Positions 1 to 11,078 of a DNA stretch of 64,000 nt are shown here, piece by piece. Source of the stretch: Galdieria partita. Its lineage: Eukaryota > Rhodophyta > Bangiophyceae > Galdieriales > Galdieriaceae. How positions within the stretch are numbered: the first letter of the stretch is position 1; each line of letters starts with the position of its first letter. Position numbers and translations under genes: made by a program. Under the pieces are notes generated by a model. The model worked only from the letters and a program-made list of their open reading frames with translations. It ran no database searches and was not told the origin of the DNA. The stretch is from contig BQMJ01000021.1 of the NCBI GenBank assembly GCA_025991245.1, positions 124,001-188,000 of the forward strand, given 5' to 3'.

Positions 1-346
1 GCCTCGAAAGTTTTCAATTTTTCCATAGTGTTGTAGTTGTAAACTCTAAGCTGCAAGTCATCTGCTCCAACTACAATCCACTGCTTCCGTACTATAAACT
101 TTCCACAACGAACAGGTTGTTCTGCGGTTTCAAACGACTTGATAACTGTTCCCGAGTTGTATTCATAGACAAGAATGCTTCCATCATACAAACAGGCTAA
201 TATCCAAGGCTCACTTGGATGGAGATCAACACTTTTGACTCGTTCAGAACGCGCTTCAAACGTTTTAGAAACTTCCAACTTCGAAGGCTATAGAAAACGT
301 GCCACCTTAGAATAATTTGCACTCATTCAACAATACTACATACCAT
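1..346 (-). CDS. COPB2: Coatomer subunit beta' (COPI coat), N-terminal part
   Basis: Beta'-COP is a WD40 subunit of the COPI coat that forms on Golgi membranes and binds dilysine cargo. Only the first ~97 codons lie in the window; the gene runs off the left edge. The minus-strand frame contains 'RVKSVDLHPSEPWILA' and 'GADDLQLRVYNYNTME', which are hallmark opening WD40 sequences of this family. The start codon at 346-344 is followed at once by a GT donor, so the first coding exon holds only ATG. A 56-nt intron (288-343) separates it from exon 2, which begins P-S-K-L and aligns with the M-P-L-R-L opening of animal beta'-COP. The gene is divergent from TVP23, with 165 bp between the start codons. 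Identity is close to certain; the one-codon exon is inferred from splice signals and homology. Confidence 0.93.
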
Positions 347-511
347 TGCTCTTCAGTAATTGAAGATAAACACAAAATAACTTTTGCAACTAATTAACTT
401 GCAACAATATCAAACACTCCCACTTTTCTATGCCACTAGGGAGTGTGAGCGCAAGTCTCTGCAAAGGCCTCCAACAATTCCCACACAAGAGCAAAACAAT
501 TTTTGTGAGGA

Positions 512-1159
512 ATGAACGAAGAGACTACTTTACCTGTTAGTACCTTTCAAGTAGAAGAACCAGAAAATAACAACTCTTCATTTGCAGTCGCACAACTATT
601 TTCCAGAAGCTCTCATCCTATGGCTTTGTTTTTTCAAGTTGCTTTCAAGTTTGTGTCGATTTTGGTCTATCTTTTATTAGGTCTTTTTACGAGCAGCTTC
701 ATTATTCAGTTTGTTATTACTGTAACTTTGGTTTCGTTTGACTTTTGGACGGTAAAAAATATTACAGGACGTCTTTTAGTGGGTCTACGTTGGTGGAACG
801 AAGTACAAGAAGATGGTTCAACGCGTTGGCGCTTTGAGTCTAAAGAAGTAAGAAAGACGTGTCCATTTTTGGACCAATCGTTCTTAACTGTTTAGGATCC
901 AACTTATAAACCGAACAAGGTGGATAGTAGAGTCTTTTGGTGGTCAATGTATCTCACTCCTTTATTGTGGGTAGTGTTGGGTATTGTATGTATTTTGAAG
1001 TTTCATATCACCTGGTTGGTTGCAGTTATCATAGCTTTAACACTTAGTGGTGCCAATTTGATTGGATTCTTGAAGTGTGATCGAGAGTCAAAGCAACGTC
1101 TTAGTGCTTTTGTAAACAGTCAGTCCATGTTTCGTTCAGTTACCAAGTTGTTTATGTAA
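512..1159 (+). CDS. TVP23: Golgi membrane protein TVP23 (FAM18 family)
   Basis: A small Golgi/TGN multi-pass membrane protein implicated in vesicle trafficking. Exons are 512-847 and 896-1159, joined across a 48-nt GT-AG intron in phase 0, giving 199 aa, the usual family length. Visible features are a hydrophilic N-terminus, two hydrophobic hairpins (about residues 40-80 and 120-155) and the family's tryptophan-rich 'GLRWWNEV' and 'SRVFWWSMYLTPLLWVVLG' segments. The intron falls between the RWRFES and DPTYKP blocks that are continuous in homologues. It is divergent from COPB2, another Golgi trafficking gene, so a common promoter is possible. Confidence in the family is high. Confidence 0.93.
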
Positions 1160-1459
1160 GTGACGAAGTGATTACCAAGATATATCTTGGTTTGAAAGAC
1201 AATGAAAAAAGAAGAGCAGTATCTTTATGGCTTCTATCTTCGTTTATTATATGACTTCAATTCCTGAAAAGTGATGTTTTTCTTTGTTTTAAAACTTACT
1301 ATAATAAATCCATTAGGGAACATTCGCTTAGCTGGAAAGTGGTTTTACAAGACGACAATAGACAAAGTACGATATGCGAAGACCTGTATCTGCTGGACAA
1401 AGTTTATAAGTTGAAGAGGCAAAGAAGCTACCGTTTTCGAGTCCATTATATCAAGTAAA
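1160..1459 (+). other. Gene-sized gap with possible upstream coding exons
   Basis: This 300-bp stretch between TVP23 and the next ORF contains an ATG at 1202, an intron-like GT...AG interval ending at 1315, and an open plus-strand frame at about 1316-1457. From there a 46-nt intron-like step would lead in phase into the following ORF. The first step can be spliced in more than one frame, so I cannot decide between an upstream exon of the 1460-2530 gene, a separate ~50-aa peptide, or plain 5' leader. Confidence 0.25.
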
Positions 1460-2530
1460 ATGATTCAAAGGATCACATTTTCTTGCTATAGTATGTCGAG
1501 AATCTTCTCAACTATCAGGACTTGCCCACTTGCGAAAAAAAATTATTTTGTATTGGGCGCCCTTTTTGACATGAGTGGCTTTGTAGCGGCTCAACCTCCA
1601 GACTTGGAATTGTTCAACGACTTTGGCAGAATTTTGCAAGAGCTTCAGTGGTCAAGAGTTTCGAGAAACGTTCATGTGGCAATGGAAAATAATTACATTT
1701 ACACACTTGTTTCCTTGCGTACAACGGACGTCGATCCTGGGGACCAAATAACATTGGGAGGAAGCCGTCACGGGGAAAGGTTATTAGTAAGCACTTTGGA
1801 ACAGGAGCAGTTGGCAATTTACTTGCGAATTTGGGTGCACAGAAGGCCACAGCAAGATTTAGCAAAATATATACCCCCGGTTAACTTGAGTTTTGCTGTG
1901 AAACAAGAACTTTTGCTTCTACGTTCCAGCGCTGAAGAGATACCCTCAACAATAACACAGTTATCTAAAGATATTACTATTTTAAGTCAAGCTAACTGTG
2001 TTTTTGCAGACCTGGTTGGAATACAAGTCGTATATTTGCTTGAGAAGAGCCCCGTTAGAACCATACGACAGGATCCCAATTTAGCCCGCAAACGTATGCA
2101 ACCCGGTTCTCAGCGACCAGAAGCTGACAACGAGTTTCGTTCCGGTTCCGAACAACGCAGTGCGGTTCCTCATTTGCCACCAGTTACTGTCTTCCAACCA
2201 AACTTTGAACCGATACCTTTAGCGGCTCTCGATTTCCGTTGGACTTTGGATATATATCCGAAAGATTCCAGTGCGGAAAAGGAAGTATTAGTGAATCAGA
2301 CACTGTTTATGAATGGGAACCATACTCATCCAAATGTTGCATTGTCAAGTGACAAGTCATCTGAGAAATCTTTGGATATGAACGGGCAAAAGACAATAGA
2401 ATCAGTGGTAAAGTATAATGAAGAACTGAAAAAGTCCCGTCGTTTGAACGAACGGAAGATACCATCGGTTTTATGTTCAATGCAGAAACTCTTACCCTCA
2501 AAGGACGAAGCAAGTTCCGATTCCTTTTAA
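1460..2530 (+). CDS. Protein of unknown function, 356 aa or longer
   Basis: I do not recognise this protein. The open frame runs 356 codons from the ATG at 1460. The middle (about residues 60-200) has the amphipathic pattern of a folded domain; the segment around 205-245 is rich in Arg, Gln, Pro and Ser; a short Leu/Trp block ('LAALDFRWTLDIYP') follows, and the tail is Lys/Ser-rich and probably disordered. There is no signal peptide or membrane span. The N-terminus is uncertain: internal ATGs at 1490 and 1571 are alternatives, and upstream exons are possible because an open frame ending near 1457 can be spliced in phase. It lies tail-to-tail with the GT4 gene, 71 bp apart. Confidence 0.6.
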   Translation: MIQRITFSCYSMSRIFSTIRTCPLAKKNYFVLGALFDMSGFVAAQPPDLELFNDFGRILQELQWSRVSRNVHVAMENNYIYTLVSLRTTDVDPGDQITLGGSRHGERLLVSTLEQEQLAIYLRIWVHRRPQQDLAKYIPPVNLSFAVKQELLLLRSSAEEIPSTITQLSKDITILSQANCVFADLVGIQVVYLLEKSPVRTIRQDPNLARKRMQPGSQRPEADNEFRSGSEQRSAVPHLPPVTVFQPNFEPIPLAALDFRWTLDIYPKDSSAEKEVLVNQTLFMNGNHTHPNVALSSDKSSEKSLDMNGQKTIESVVKYNEELKKSRRLNERKIPSVLCSMQKLLPSKDEASSDSF

Positions 2531-2601
2531 CTCAAATACCTACATGTTTTCTTATTGAGTGCTTGTTCAAACAGCGTCATATTTATTACAACTGTGCTAC
2601 T

Positions 2602-4266
2602 TTAAATGGCACCTTGAGCAATAATTTGCTTAGCTCTAGTAGCTAACATATGTTCCACGTTTTCTGTTGTAAGCTTGGCTTTAATTCTTTTCAAATGGTT
2701 GAGAATAGTATTGGTCACGGCATTTTGGTTGAATCGAGTGGAAATCAATTGTTTGGCATTGATGGCTTTTCTTTTAGCATCTTGGGGATTTTCTTTGACA
2801 AATCTCATTACTTGACGAAGATGGCAGATGGAAGGTCTTGCCAATAGATGTCCCCAATAGTTCATCATTTCTTCATCGTCACTGGGAAACAAGTCCAGTT
2901 TATCTACCTTTACTAGATAACCCGTTTCTGGAGTAATGAATTCTGTATGTGCACTCCAGTTGGTTGCAATAACTGGCACATTCATCATCATTGCTTCGGT
3001 ATAAGGACGCCCCCAACCTTCTCCTCTTGAAACCAACACGAATGCATTGGCCATGGCATAGAGTCCTGGCATATCTTGGTTTGATATGGAAGGCTCCAAC
3101 ACAGCAATTCGAGGACGAATAGCTGAAGTTATACCCAAATCATTAGCGAATTGATGAATGAGTCCATGATAATATGTAGCATTTGTTCTCATTTTGTGTG
3201 TTGCTGTGAGAATCACCAAACAAGCAGAGTCTTCCGGTGAAAATTCGCGTAGAAAGGCCTCCAATAGAAACTCTGTTCCTTTTCTACCACCCCATCGGAA
3301 AACAGATAGAAAGATAAAGTCTGAGTCAAGACATTCCGGCGGTCGAGGTCGAGGTGTGATAGAAGGATGGGAGAATGTGTTAGTATCGACTGTTTGTGGT
3401 AGAACATGTAGCATATGGGATTTCACTCCACTTCCTGCAAAAGTCTTTACATTGAATTCAGTTGGTACCCAAACTTCGTCCACTTCGTTATTACAGTGTT
3501 GTGCCCATTCATCTGGTAGACGATCGGTTTCGAAGACTGTCCTTCCCACTCGGTACTTTGCAGTTTCGAAGAGATAAGGTTCCCATCCACGAGGTATACT
3601 TTGTACGATAACAACATCATGCAGACTTCTTAGTATAGGCTCCCTAATAAGAGTACCATCTGGAAACATTCTTCTACGAGTGTCTAGTTTTCGAGCCACT
3701 TGGTCATCTTCATATTGTCTTTTGATGAAATAGCTAGGCAGAGTTTCATTAGGTGCCCACAGTTGTTTTAAGAGCTTTTCTGTTTCTTCACTCAAGGAAG
3801 AGAGATATTCTTCTTCGACAATATCACCAAAATGATATATCGTTAAATTGGTGATATGTTTGTGTAATCCTTGAATAAAACTAAGAGCCTCAGCGCCATA
3901 CCCTGACCCACTCTATTATCATGTAAGTTGAAAAGCTCAAAGAACTGCAGTACGTACCAGAAAGGGTGCCAACCACAATACGGAGATGTCTAAAATGTCG
4001 TTCACTGGTTGGTTGTTTGGATGAGCTGATTTCAGATAAATACGCGTGAGATAGTATCCGAAAAGCGCATGGATAGCAATCGTTAGTACAATGATGACAA
4101 CTGCTTGAAGAGATAGTGGTTTCTTAGTATAGGTTGAATATTTGACAAATACTCTTGGATATCGCATGGGTAACGGAAAAGAATGACTCTTGCTCCAGTT
4201 GTTGAACCGCATTTCAAAAACAACCAATCGGAAATAAAATGTCGATCTACTTTTTTCTTGAAGCAT
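2602..4266 (-). CDS. GT4-family glycosyltransferase, type II membrane protein
   Basis: A retaining nucleotide-sugar glycosyltransferase with the GT-B fold. Exon 1 is 4266-3958 and exon 2 is 3912-2602 (45-nt intron, phase 0), total 539 aa. The N-terminus has a basic, aromatic cytosolic stretch, then one membrane anchor (about residues 52-73) typical of Golgi type II enzymes. The spliced junction restores a glycine-rich loop, 'APFLSGSGYGAEAL', usual in the N-terminal Rossmann domain. The C-terminal domain has 'RWGGRKGTEFLLEAF' and the E-x7-E motif in 'GEGWGRPYTEAM', the donor-phosphate site of GT4 enzymes. The acceptor and sugar cannot be read from sequence. It is divergent from TBCCD1 (294 bp), and a GGGCGGG-centred palindrome lies 3 bp upstream of the start codon. 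Confidence 0.88.
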
Positions 4267-4560
4267 TGTTTGGGCGGGCCAAATGAGAAAAAAGCCAATT
4301 CTGTGTTCATAGATGAGCTGAAGAAAGATAGACTCTAGTCTTTAAAAGCAAGGAGAAGTGATAGATAGATGATGACAAATGATTTCATTGAATTCAATGT
4401 CTGAAGATGCTGTACACATCATCCATGGATATCTGGTTGCCCAAGTCTTTCAACTAGTCACGGCATGAAGAAGCCATATTGGCAAAATTGATTGTTGGCA
4501 AAGTCACTACGAATTGGAAAAGGGGAGTGAGGCACTCTCCTGCAGAGTCATCAAACAGCT

Positions 4561-6177
4561 ATGGAACAAAACAGTTCAATAACGTGGAACTTGGAAGACG
4601 GTGCGTTGTATATAAGACGCTCGTTTTTTGAGCACGGCGTCACTGTTCCATTGGTTACTTCGACCATGTTGAAATCAGAAGCTTTGGCCAATGTGTTTGA
4701 AGAACTCTTCAACTTGGCAACTGTAGTGGATAATAGACTGGTTGTTCAGTTGAATCAGTGGAACGATTCTTGTAAGAGACACTTGGGATTGACAAGGTTA
4801 CAGTCGCAACACATCGTTCATACTCTTTACGTGGTTGCTCCTGAAATCAGAAATGAGCAAGATTGGATACCTTTTGTTGAGCTGTTGGTCTTTGTACGCC
4901 TTCAAGCTTGTGCAAGGAGATTAGCGACACCCATGCGTCCCAGTACAGACGATGTTTTTCCTAAATCCACGCCTGCGACAGGTACCCTATTGACACAGGA
5001 TGAGAACAATCGTTCCAGTATTGCCTATACCAACCGTCCCTCATCACCCAGATTGGAGAGAGGAGCATCTACTTTTTACAAAGAAACAATGTTTCTTGTA
5101 AATAACTTGGAAGTTATTTTAAGTGATCTTGTGCGACTGTATGAAGTCTTAGAACGAGTCGAGCAACACGTCGGTGACAAGATGGATACGAGAGATAAGC
5201 AAGATAGTAACGAGACGACTGAGTACACACTAAGGCCTGAATGTTTGAAACACTTGAGTTTTTTGTTTCTCACAAGTATAGCCAATCAACCTCTTAGTTG
5301 GAGAGACTGGATAGAAATATGGATACAGCGACATGATTCATCACCTCTTTCTATTGAGACTTGGAGTGCTTTGTTAGGAAATGCATTGAAACTTACAGCG
5401 CAACAAAGTAATGGGATAGCACCTCCACCTATTGACCCAACTTTGGAGTTGTCCCAACTCTGCCGTTGTACTATACTTCGCTCGGGTACGGAAGAAGAGC
5501 CTTTATCCCATCGAGATGTTCGGATTCGAAACTGTCAGGAAGTATATATTTACTTGTTGAATGGAATGGACTGTGTATCTGTAGAAGGTTGTTCAGACTG
5601 TATTATTTTTATAGGAGCTGCCTATTGTATATCTGTTACCGGCTGCGAAGGAGTCAAAATTATATCCACTAGCAAGTTCTTGAGGATAACGAATGTTGTG
5701 GACTCGACATTTTATTTGTGCGTCAATCATGAGCCGGCATTGTTGGGAGATAATCGAGGTCTGCGGTTGGCACCTTTTAATGCTTTTTATCCGTGTTTAG
5801 AGGAACATATGACAAGTTGTGGTGTTTCAACTGTCTCCAATTATTGGAATGAACCTTTTGTTATTTTGGATTCTTCCTACCCACCAAGTACTGTCTCGAA
5901 TATATTACCTCCAGAACAACTTTGCCCATTTGCAGTTCCAGTGCAGAATAACGATGGAGTGACGAAGAAGAATCCGGTGCCGTTACCAAAAGAATATTTA
6001 GATGCAGTAGATGAAAAGGCCAAGTCGGTGGACTGTTTAAGAGATTTGGTAAGACAACAGCACGAACATGTAGACTTGGAACGAACTGTACAACATTATT
6101 TTCGTGAATGGCTCATATCCACTGGAAATATAAGACAGATTCATGACCTTGTGAAGTTGACAGAATCTTTTGAATAA
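4561..6177 (+). CDS. TBCCD1: TBCC domain-containing protein 1 (centrosome/Golgi positioning family)
   Basis: A single-exon 538-aa protein. The C-terminal half holds the right-handed beta-helix of the tubulin-cofactor-C (C-CAP/TBCC) domain, about residues 285-430, with rung-like repeats such as 'NGMDCVSVEGCSDCIIF' and 'YCISVTGCEGVKI', then the TBCCD1-specific 'RGLRLAPFNAFYPCLEEH'. The N-terminal half is helical with a Ser/Thr-rich linker. In animals and Chlamydomonas TBCCD1 links centrioles to the Golgi and nucleus. The catalytic Arg of true TBCC GAPs is not evident here, in line with a non-GAP role. Cyanidiophytes have no centrioles, so the local role must differ; that is inference. It is convergent with the RING-CH gene, 16 bp apart. 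Confidence 0.93.
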   Translation: MEQNSSITWNLEDGALYIRRSFFEHGVTVPLVTSTMLKSEALANVFEELFNLATVVDNRLVVQLNQWNDSCKRHLGLTRLQSQHIVHTLYVVAPEIRNEQDWIPFVELLVFVRLQACARRLATPMRPSTDDVFPKSTPATGTLLTQDENNRSSIAYTNRPSSPRLERGASTFYKETMFLVNNLEVILSDLVRLYEVLERVEQHVGDKMDTRDKQDSNETTEYTLRPECLKHLSFLFLTSIANQPLSWRDWIEIWIQRHDSSPLSIETWSALLGNALKLTAQQSNGIAPPPIDPTLELSQLCRCTILRSGTEEEPLSHRDVRIRNCQEVYIYLLNGMDCVSVEGCSDCIIFIGAAYCISVTGCEGVKIISTSKFLRITNVVDSTFYLCVNHEPALLGDNRGLRLAPFNAFYPCLEEHMTSCGVSTVSNYWNEPFVILDSSYPPSTVSNILPPEQLCPFAVPVQNNDGVTKKNPVPLPKEYLDAVDEKAKSVDCLRDLVRQQHEHVDLERTVQHYFREWLISTGNIRQIHDLVKLTESFE

Positions 6178-6193
6178 AGGAAGAAGAATGTTT

Positions 6194-6935
6194 TTATGTC
6201 AAGGACACTGTATACTGATCATTCCATGGACATTCTGTAGGTAATGTTGTTGAAGTCCATCGTATAGGTAACACATAAAAGACAGTCCATTGATAAAGCC
6301 AGTAACCTAAAAACTGTATACAAGATTGAATAATGATATTATATAAAAGTTGTTTACCTACCAACAAATATATTCCAAAGTAAAGATGCACGAAATCAAC
6401 TGTAAGAAAAGATGCTGTTGCGGGAACAATTCCGGCAAGCCATAAAGCTGTTTTCATTAAATAACCCAATCCTACCACTGCAGTGAAGAAAACGAATAAG
6501 AGAAATAGTGCTCTCATGACAGCTCTGCTTTTTATTTTATGCAAACGATAGGGAGTACCTGCAGGTTATTATTGTGTTGAATCAGGCTTGGCACAGAGTC
6601 AAGACGACTTACCACAGAGTTCACAATGAAGACGTAGACCTGTACAAGAAAAAGAAAACCCCAATGCTTCAATGATAACAGAACATCTGCCCATTATATT
6701 GTTCACAGTCAAAGGAGCACATCGTATCCACTGCGCCAGACAGTGTTGATGCACAAAACGAACTATTTTTAAATCAGATGGTAGGATAGGATAAGAATAT
6801 AAATGATATCTTACGACTGCCTTTACAACTACAAGGTTCTATGAGGTCTGAATCTAGCAGGGAACTCTCTTGTAAACAAATTCTGCAGGTAGCTGAAGTG
6901 TTCTTTTCTGGTACAACTATCAAGATATTCTCCAT
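6194..6935 (-). CDS. RING-CH (MARCH-type) membrane E3 ubiquitin ligase
   Basis: A membrane-bound ubiquitin ligase. Exons 6935-6815, 6762-6685, 6639-6613 and 6558-6194 give 196 aa. The RINGv (C4HC3) domain reads CRIC, then 'CSCKGSLRFVHQHCLAQW', then CELC; the first splice restores 'KGSLRFVHQHC' exactly. The 45-nt intron 6640-6684 is in frame if unspliced, but removing it shortens an odd insertion before CELC; its donor (GTTCTG) is weak. Downstream are two or three hydrophobic spans (about residues 85-165), the typical RINGv-TM layout. A 48-nt in-frame stretch in the last exon (around 6320-6370) also looks intron-like. The start ATG follows a TTAG acceptor-like site, so a 5' UTR intron or extra exon is possible. 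Confidence 0.8.
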
Positions 6936-7404
6936 GTGAAGAGTCAGTGCAATCTCTAACAAAACACACAAAGAAATGTAGTATTAGGAATATTTAAAAG
7001 GTTGCCACTCTGTACTTTAAACTGCGAGCTACAAATAACAACTACGACAGGTAATTCATGCAAATAAGGGGCTCAGTTTATGGTCAAAGCAATGGGGGAA
7101 TCATTTGGGCCACGTAAAGAAAGATAGCACAGCAAATGAGGGTGCGGGAGAGTTGAGCCTCTTGAATGGTTTCTTTTCACCACGTAATCATGGCTTTAGA
7201 CCAGTGGAAGAACATCGGTTACAAGGCTTCTAGTCTCGAGTTGTTCACAATCATGCAAAAAAAGACAATCTTGAACACATTACTAAAAGACAAAAGGTTT
7301 AGTGATAATACCAAATGATAAAAACATATATGCGATATATCAACAAGGTATATAGAAACAAAACGGGAAGAAAGGTTTCCTAGAAAATTCCATCTGATTG
7401 AAAA
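6936..7404. other. Intergenic stretch, no gene seen
   Basis: About 470 bp between the 5' end of the RING-CH gene and the 3' end of KNL1 (both minus strand). I found no long frame, RNA gene or repeat. It should hold the RING-CH promoter and possibly a 5' UTR exon ending at the acceptor-like TTAG near 6958. Confidence 0.5.
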
Positions 7405-10400
7405 CTACAAGATATGATTCAAAGACGTTGCCTTTTCATATAACCATTGACGCACTTCTTTCATACCATCTACTAGAGGAGAGGTCTCCGTTACAAGTGA
7501 GTTTAACTGATCTTTTAAAGATGACACTTGTTCACACTGTCCAAAGACACTGTCAATCTCCCAAACAATAGGAGAAAGATGCCATAGATCCTCACATTGG
7601 CAGCGAACAAGAAATTTCCATCCAAGCTTACTTGAAGCAAAAAGTGATTCCACAACAAACCCTAAACCTTTTTCCATCGTACTCACAATGTATAGACTCT
7701 TAATGGACTTCAACTGCTGTTCAATCAGGTTCACAAGAGTCAGTTTGTAAATGGTAGACCAAAAGTTATTGCGAAACTGCATAGGTTTCGGATAATCTAT
7801 AGACTCAGAAACAAAGGGAGCAATGCAATTGTTCAATAAAAGCATATCAGAAACTTTGGATACAATATTTGACTGACAGAATATGTGGCTATGACTGTCA
7901 AACCCAATCTTCATATTTAGCCTATTCAAAACAACAACATCGATACATGTCTTGTTTATCTGTCGGATAGAAATTCCCAACAGACGACAATACAATTCAA
8001 AGCGATCTTGAATGGATTTCGCATTTGTCTTGGCAGCATCGGAAGAAGATAGCACATATTGCTCTAATGACTGTCTTCGTTTCGACAAAAGCGAGCCTTC
8101 TTGTTGGATCTTTTGCTTTTCATCCTCTTTTTGGGTAATTTCTTTTTCGAGAGACTCAATTGTATTTAGGAAACCCTCACGAACGCTTTCTTGCTCACGC
8201 AACGAAGCAATAATAGGTTCGAGTTCACGTTGCTCCTCAGCTGCTGGTGGATAAGACTGTAATCTCAGTTTCTCTGACATAGCAATGTCATCAAAGTCCA
8301 AGGATAGTCTCTGCAGTGACTCGATATTGGACTCCATGGTTTTCATCTCTTCCTTAAAGCAAGATATCCAATATTCCAGCTCGGAAGCGAGTTCACTTTC
8401 AAACTGCAATCTTCTTTCATACCAACGACAGCGCGCTTCAAGTCTACAGAAATTTTTTAACCTTTTCATTGAAATCTGCAGTCTTGTCAGTTGCTGTTTT
8501 GGAAAATCTCTCTTCGACACTTTACAAAGCAACTCCGGAGGATCCTTGTTCAGGTCACTTTCTGTTGAGGTTATTCGTGTTTCTGTATCAAAGCACGACG
8601 TCTCAAGCTTTTCACAAAGGCCTTCCAGCTTTTTGAGCCATCCATAGGAGCCTGTTACTGCGACAATCTTAGTCTCTTCATTTTCAGATGCCGAATGGTC
8701 ATCTGTTGTATATACTCCATATGAAGTTTGCCTTCTTCGTGATGATACGTTATCTAAAAATCGAACTTTTGCTTCTTGAAGAAATTCTGACACTACATTA
8801 TGGCTTGGTTGTTTGCTAGTGGAGTTCTTATTTGTTTCATTTTCACTAGCCATGAATATTTCGGTTAATGCGTGCAACTCACTATCATCATCATCTCCAA
8901 AGACTTCTTGCTTTTGAAGATTATCCCAGTGGCCTGCATTCCAGTTGTTATTTGATGGTGTGGAATCATATGCATTCGATTTTGTAGAAGGTAGCGTTGA
9001 GAGTCGTTTGACATGAGCAGCGATCGATTTCCTTCGAAATTCGAGCTATGATTGTTATTACTATTATTATTATTTTGCACTTCAAAAAAAGAATACTTAC
9101 AGATTGCTTTCTATTTTGACCAGAACTTTTCATTGTGGAATTTGCTGTAATTTCCTTATTTATAGAAGCACTAGTAGGAGATGGAGTGTACGCAGTGGAT
9201 GGCTTCGTACTTTGTACTGTAGCGTTGTTTCTACTTGGCTCATGATGTTCTGGGATACGATTGTTCTTCGACTCTGTTTGTACCTTTCTGTTGGGAGTGT
9301 AGACTGGAGGTTTTTTGACAAACCGAAATTTTGGTGTTTTCTCATCTTTCGGTGTTTCTTGAGCATGAGCAACATTTTGAAGTGTCCAGTCGTCGTTATC
9401 CATCTGCGGTCGTGATACTGGCCAAGTATAGTCTCTATTGGGTTCTTCCGTTGTATTGGCTATCTCGTCTTCTTCATGTTGACCTCTTTCTGACTGAAGC
9501 AAACTCCGGAAATCGGTTGTGGAAATACTCCAGTCATCCTCGTTGGGAGCTTCTGTAGATAATTTTCCTTCCAGGTCTGTGTCGTAATCTTCTGTATAAT
9601 CCCTAAATTCGCCTTTTTCGTTTCCTTTTTCAGGAATTCTCTTGTCTTCTGTATCATCCATTTGTATTTGTCTTTGAATATTCTTCAAATCTGAAGCATT
9701 TACTGGCATTCTAGGTAGGCTTATAGTAGTGTCTTCTTCCATTAACATACGTAAGGATGGAATGGACTTTGTGATTTCAGCGGACATTTCTTTCGTATTA
9801 TAAAGGTTCTCTGGACTTTTGCCAGAGGGACTACCAAAAACCCTCCCATACATTTTTTCAAAACTGGCATCGGCATCGTCTTCTACATTGGCTGCAGAAT
9901 TTTGGTACGTCTCGATAGATTTTCGAACGCTCTCCCAGTTGGAAGTTAGGGTTTCGTCGTCTTCTAATAGATCATGCAATTTTGGTATCTTTTCGGTTAT
10001 TTCGGCATATGTTGTATCAAGTGTATCGTAATCTTTCGTCTCTTGCTTGAAGGAATTCAATTGTGTACTGTTCTCGTAGTTGCGACGACTGGATGGAAAG
10101 ATAGTTGTATCTCCAAGGGAAACTCTGGGCAATTTTGCAGCTTTGGACACGTCTTCATCCATAAAGAAACTTAGAGAGTTGTTAGTATTGGCGACATCAT
10201 CGAATTCCTCTGTCTCTTGAGAATATCCATCATCTTCTTTTGAAGTTGTGTGATTTGAGATTACTGAGTAGCCATCGGGCATTTTCCACTCAGACGTTTC
10301 TCCTTCAGTATCTTTCAAAAGACTAGAAAGACTGGGTATGGTTATGGTATCGGAGGCGTCAATGTTCAATATCGAAGTATAGTTATTTTTGTTGCTTTGT

Positions 10401-10789
10401 CGGTTTGTCTCGGAACTGTCATAGTTGTTGTCCACTTGGTCGTTTCCGTTCCATTCATCTTCATTTCGATCGAATATTTTTATTTGGCTTCCTCCAAAAG
10501 ATACTCTTTTCTGGTATGACGATCGACGCCTTTTCCTATCTCCTTGTATATCCTCAATATTTGTCAAGGTTTTGGTAGTATTTCCACCATCCTCCGCAAT
10601 CTTGGTACCCTGAGAAAGCTGCATAGTATCTTTTGTGTTTTCATCATCTAAAGTATCTATATTTTCTTTGTTATCCTCCATTCCTAGAGCAGAAGAAAGA
10701 GTTTCTCTCGTTAGAAGCGCCAAATTTTGAATTTGTAAAACGGACGAATCGATCCAGTCTGATATCCGTAATGGGCGGGCTCCGAACAT
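7405..10789 (-). CDS. KNL1: KNL1/Spc105/Spc7-like outer kinetochore scaffold
   Basis: KNL1 is the kinetochore platform that docks PP1 and, when its MELT repeats are phosphorylated, the checkpoint proteins Bub3-Bub1. Exons 10789-9101 and 9045-7405 (55-nt intron, phase 0) encode 1,109 aa. Residues 88-99 carry a basic patch plus RVSFG, the PP1 docking motif. The acidic, disordered N-terminal half contains three related modules near residues 149-160, 262-279 and 337-353 of the form (E)IT-x2-IP-x-L-x2-L(L/M)-(acidic), the first two residues resembling MELT. The C-terminal half is coiled coil (about 660-860) followed by a globular region that would be the RWD domain. Identification rests on this layout and the RVSF site; overall sequence is divergent. 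No Bub-binding KI motif was recognised. The start codon is the first ATG after an in-frame stop. Confidence 0.82.
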
Positions 10790-11078
10790 CCATTCTATGG
10801 GACGATTTGAAGCTCGTTGTTTCTGTGAAGTCTTACAGTGGCCAAGTTTTCAACGCCCATCCATCCTTTTCAACATGGTGCAATGGGGTTTGTGAGTGTG
10901 GATGCTTCATATGATACATTTATACTATACCAGTTTTCAACAATGGTCACCATCATCGACTGAATAAACCACAAAAGTCGATTTTTATATGCACAATATA
11001 TATATTAGAAACGTCTACTGTGTCATTGGAATTGTTCAAATATTTGAAACGTCTGAAACACGAAGAATTTAGTTCCAG

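Noticed and set aside
3194-3577. 127-codon plus frame
   Set aside because: It is antisense to the conserved GT4 catalytic domain.
8012-8647. Plus-strand frames of 80 and 120 codons rich in Ser
   Set aside because: They lie antisense within the KNL1 coiled coil; Ser/Leu-rich composition is the usual mirror of Glu/Lys-rich coding sequence.
9054-9075. ATT trinucleotide run as an expanded repeat
   Set aside because: Short, imperfect and within the KNL1 intron; no sign of expansion beyond a few units.
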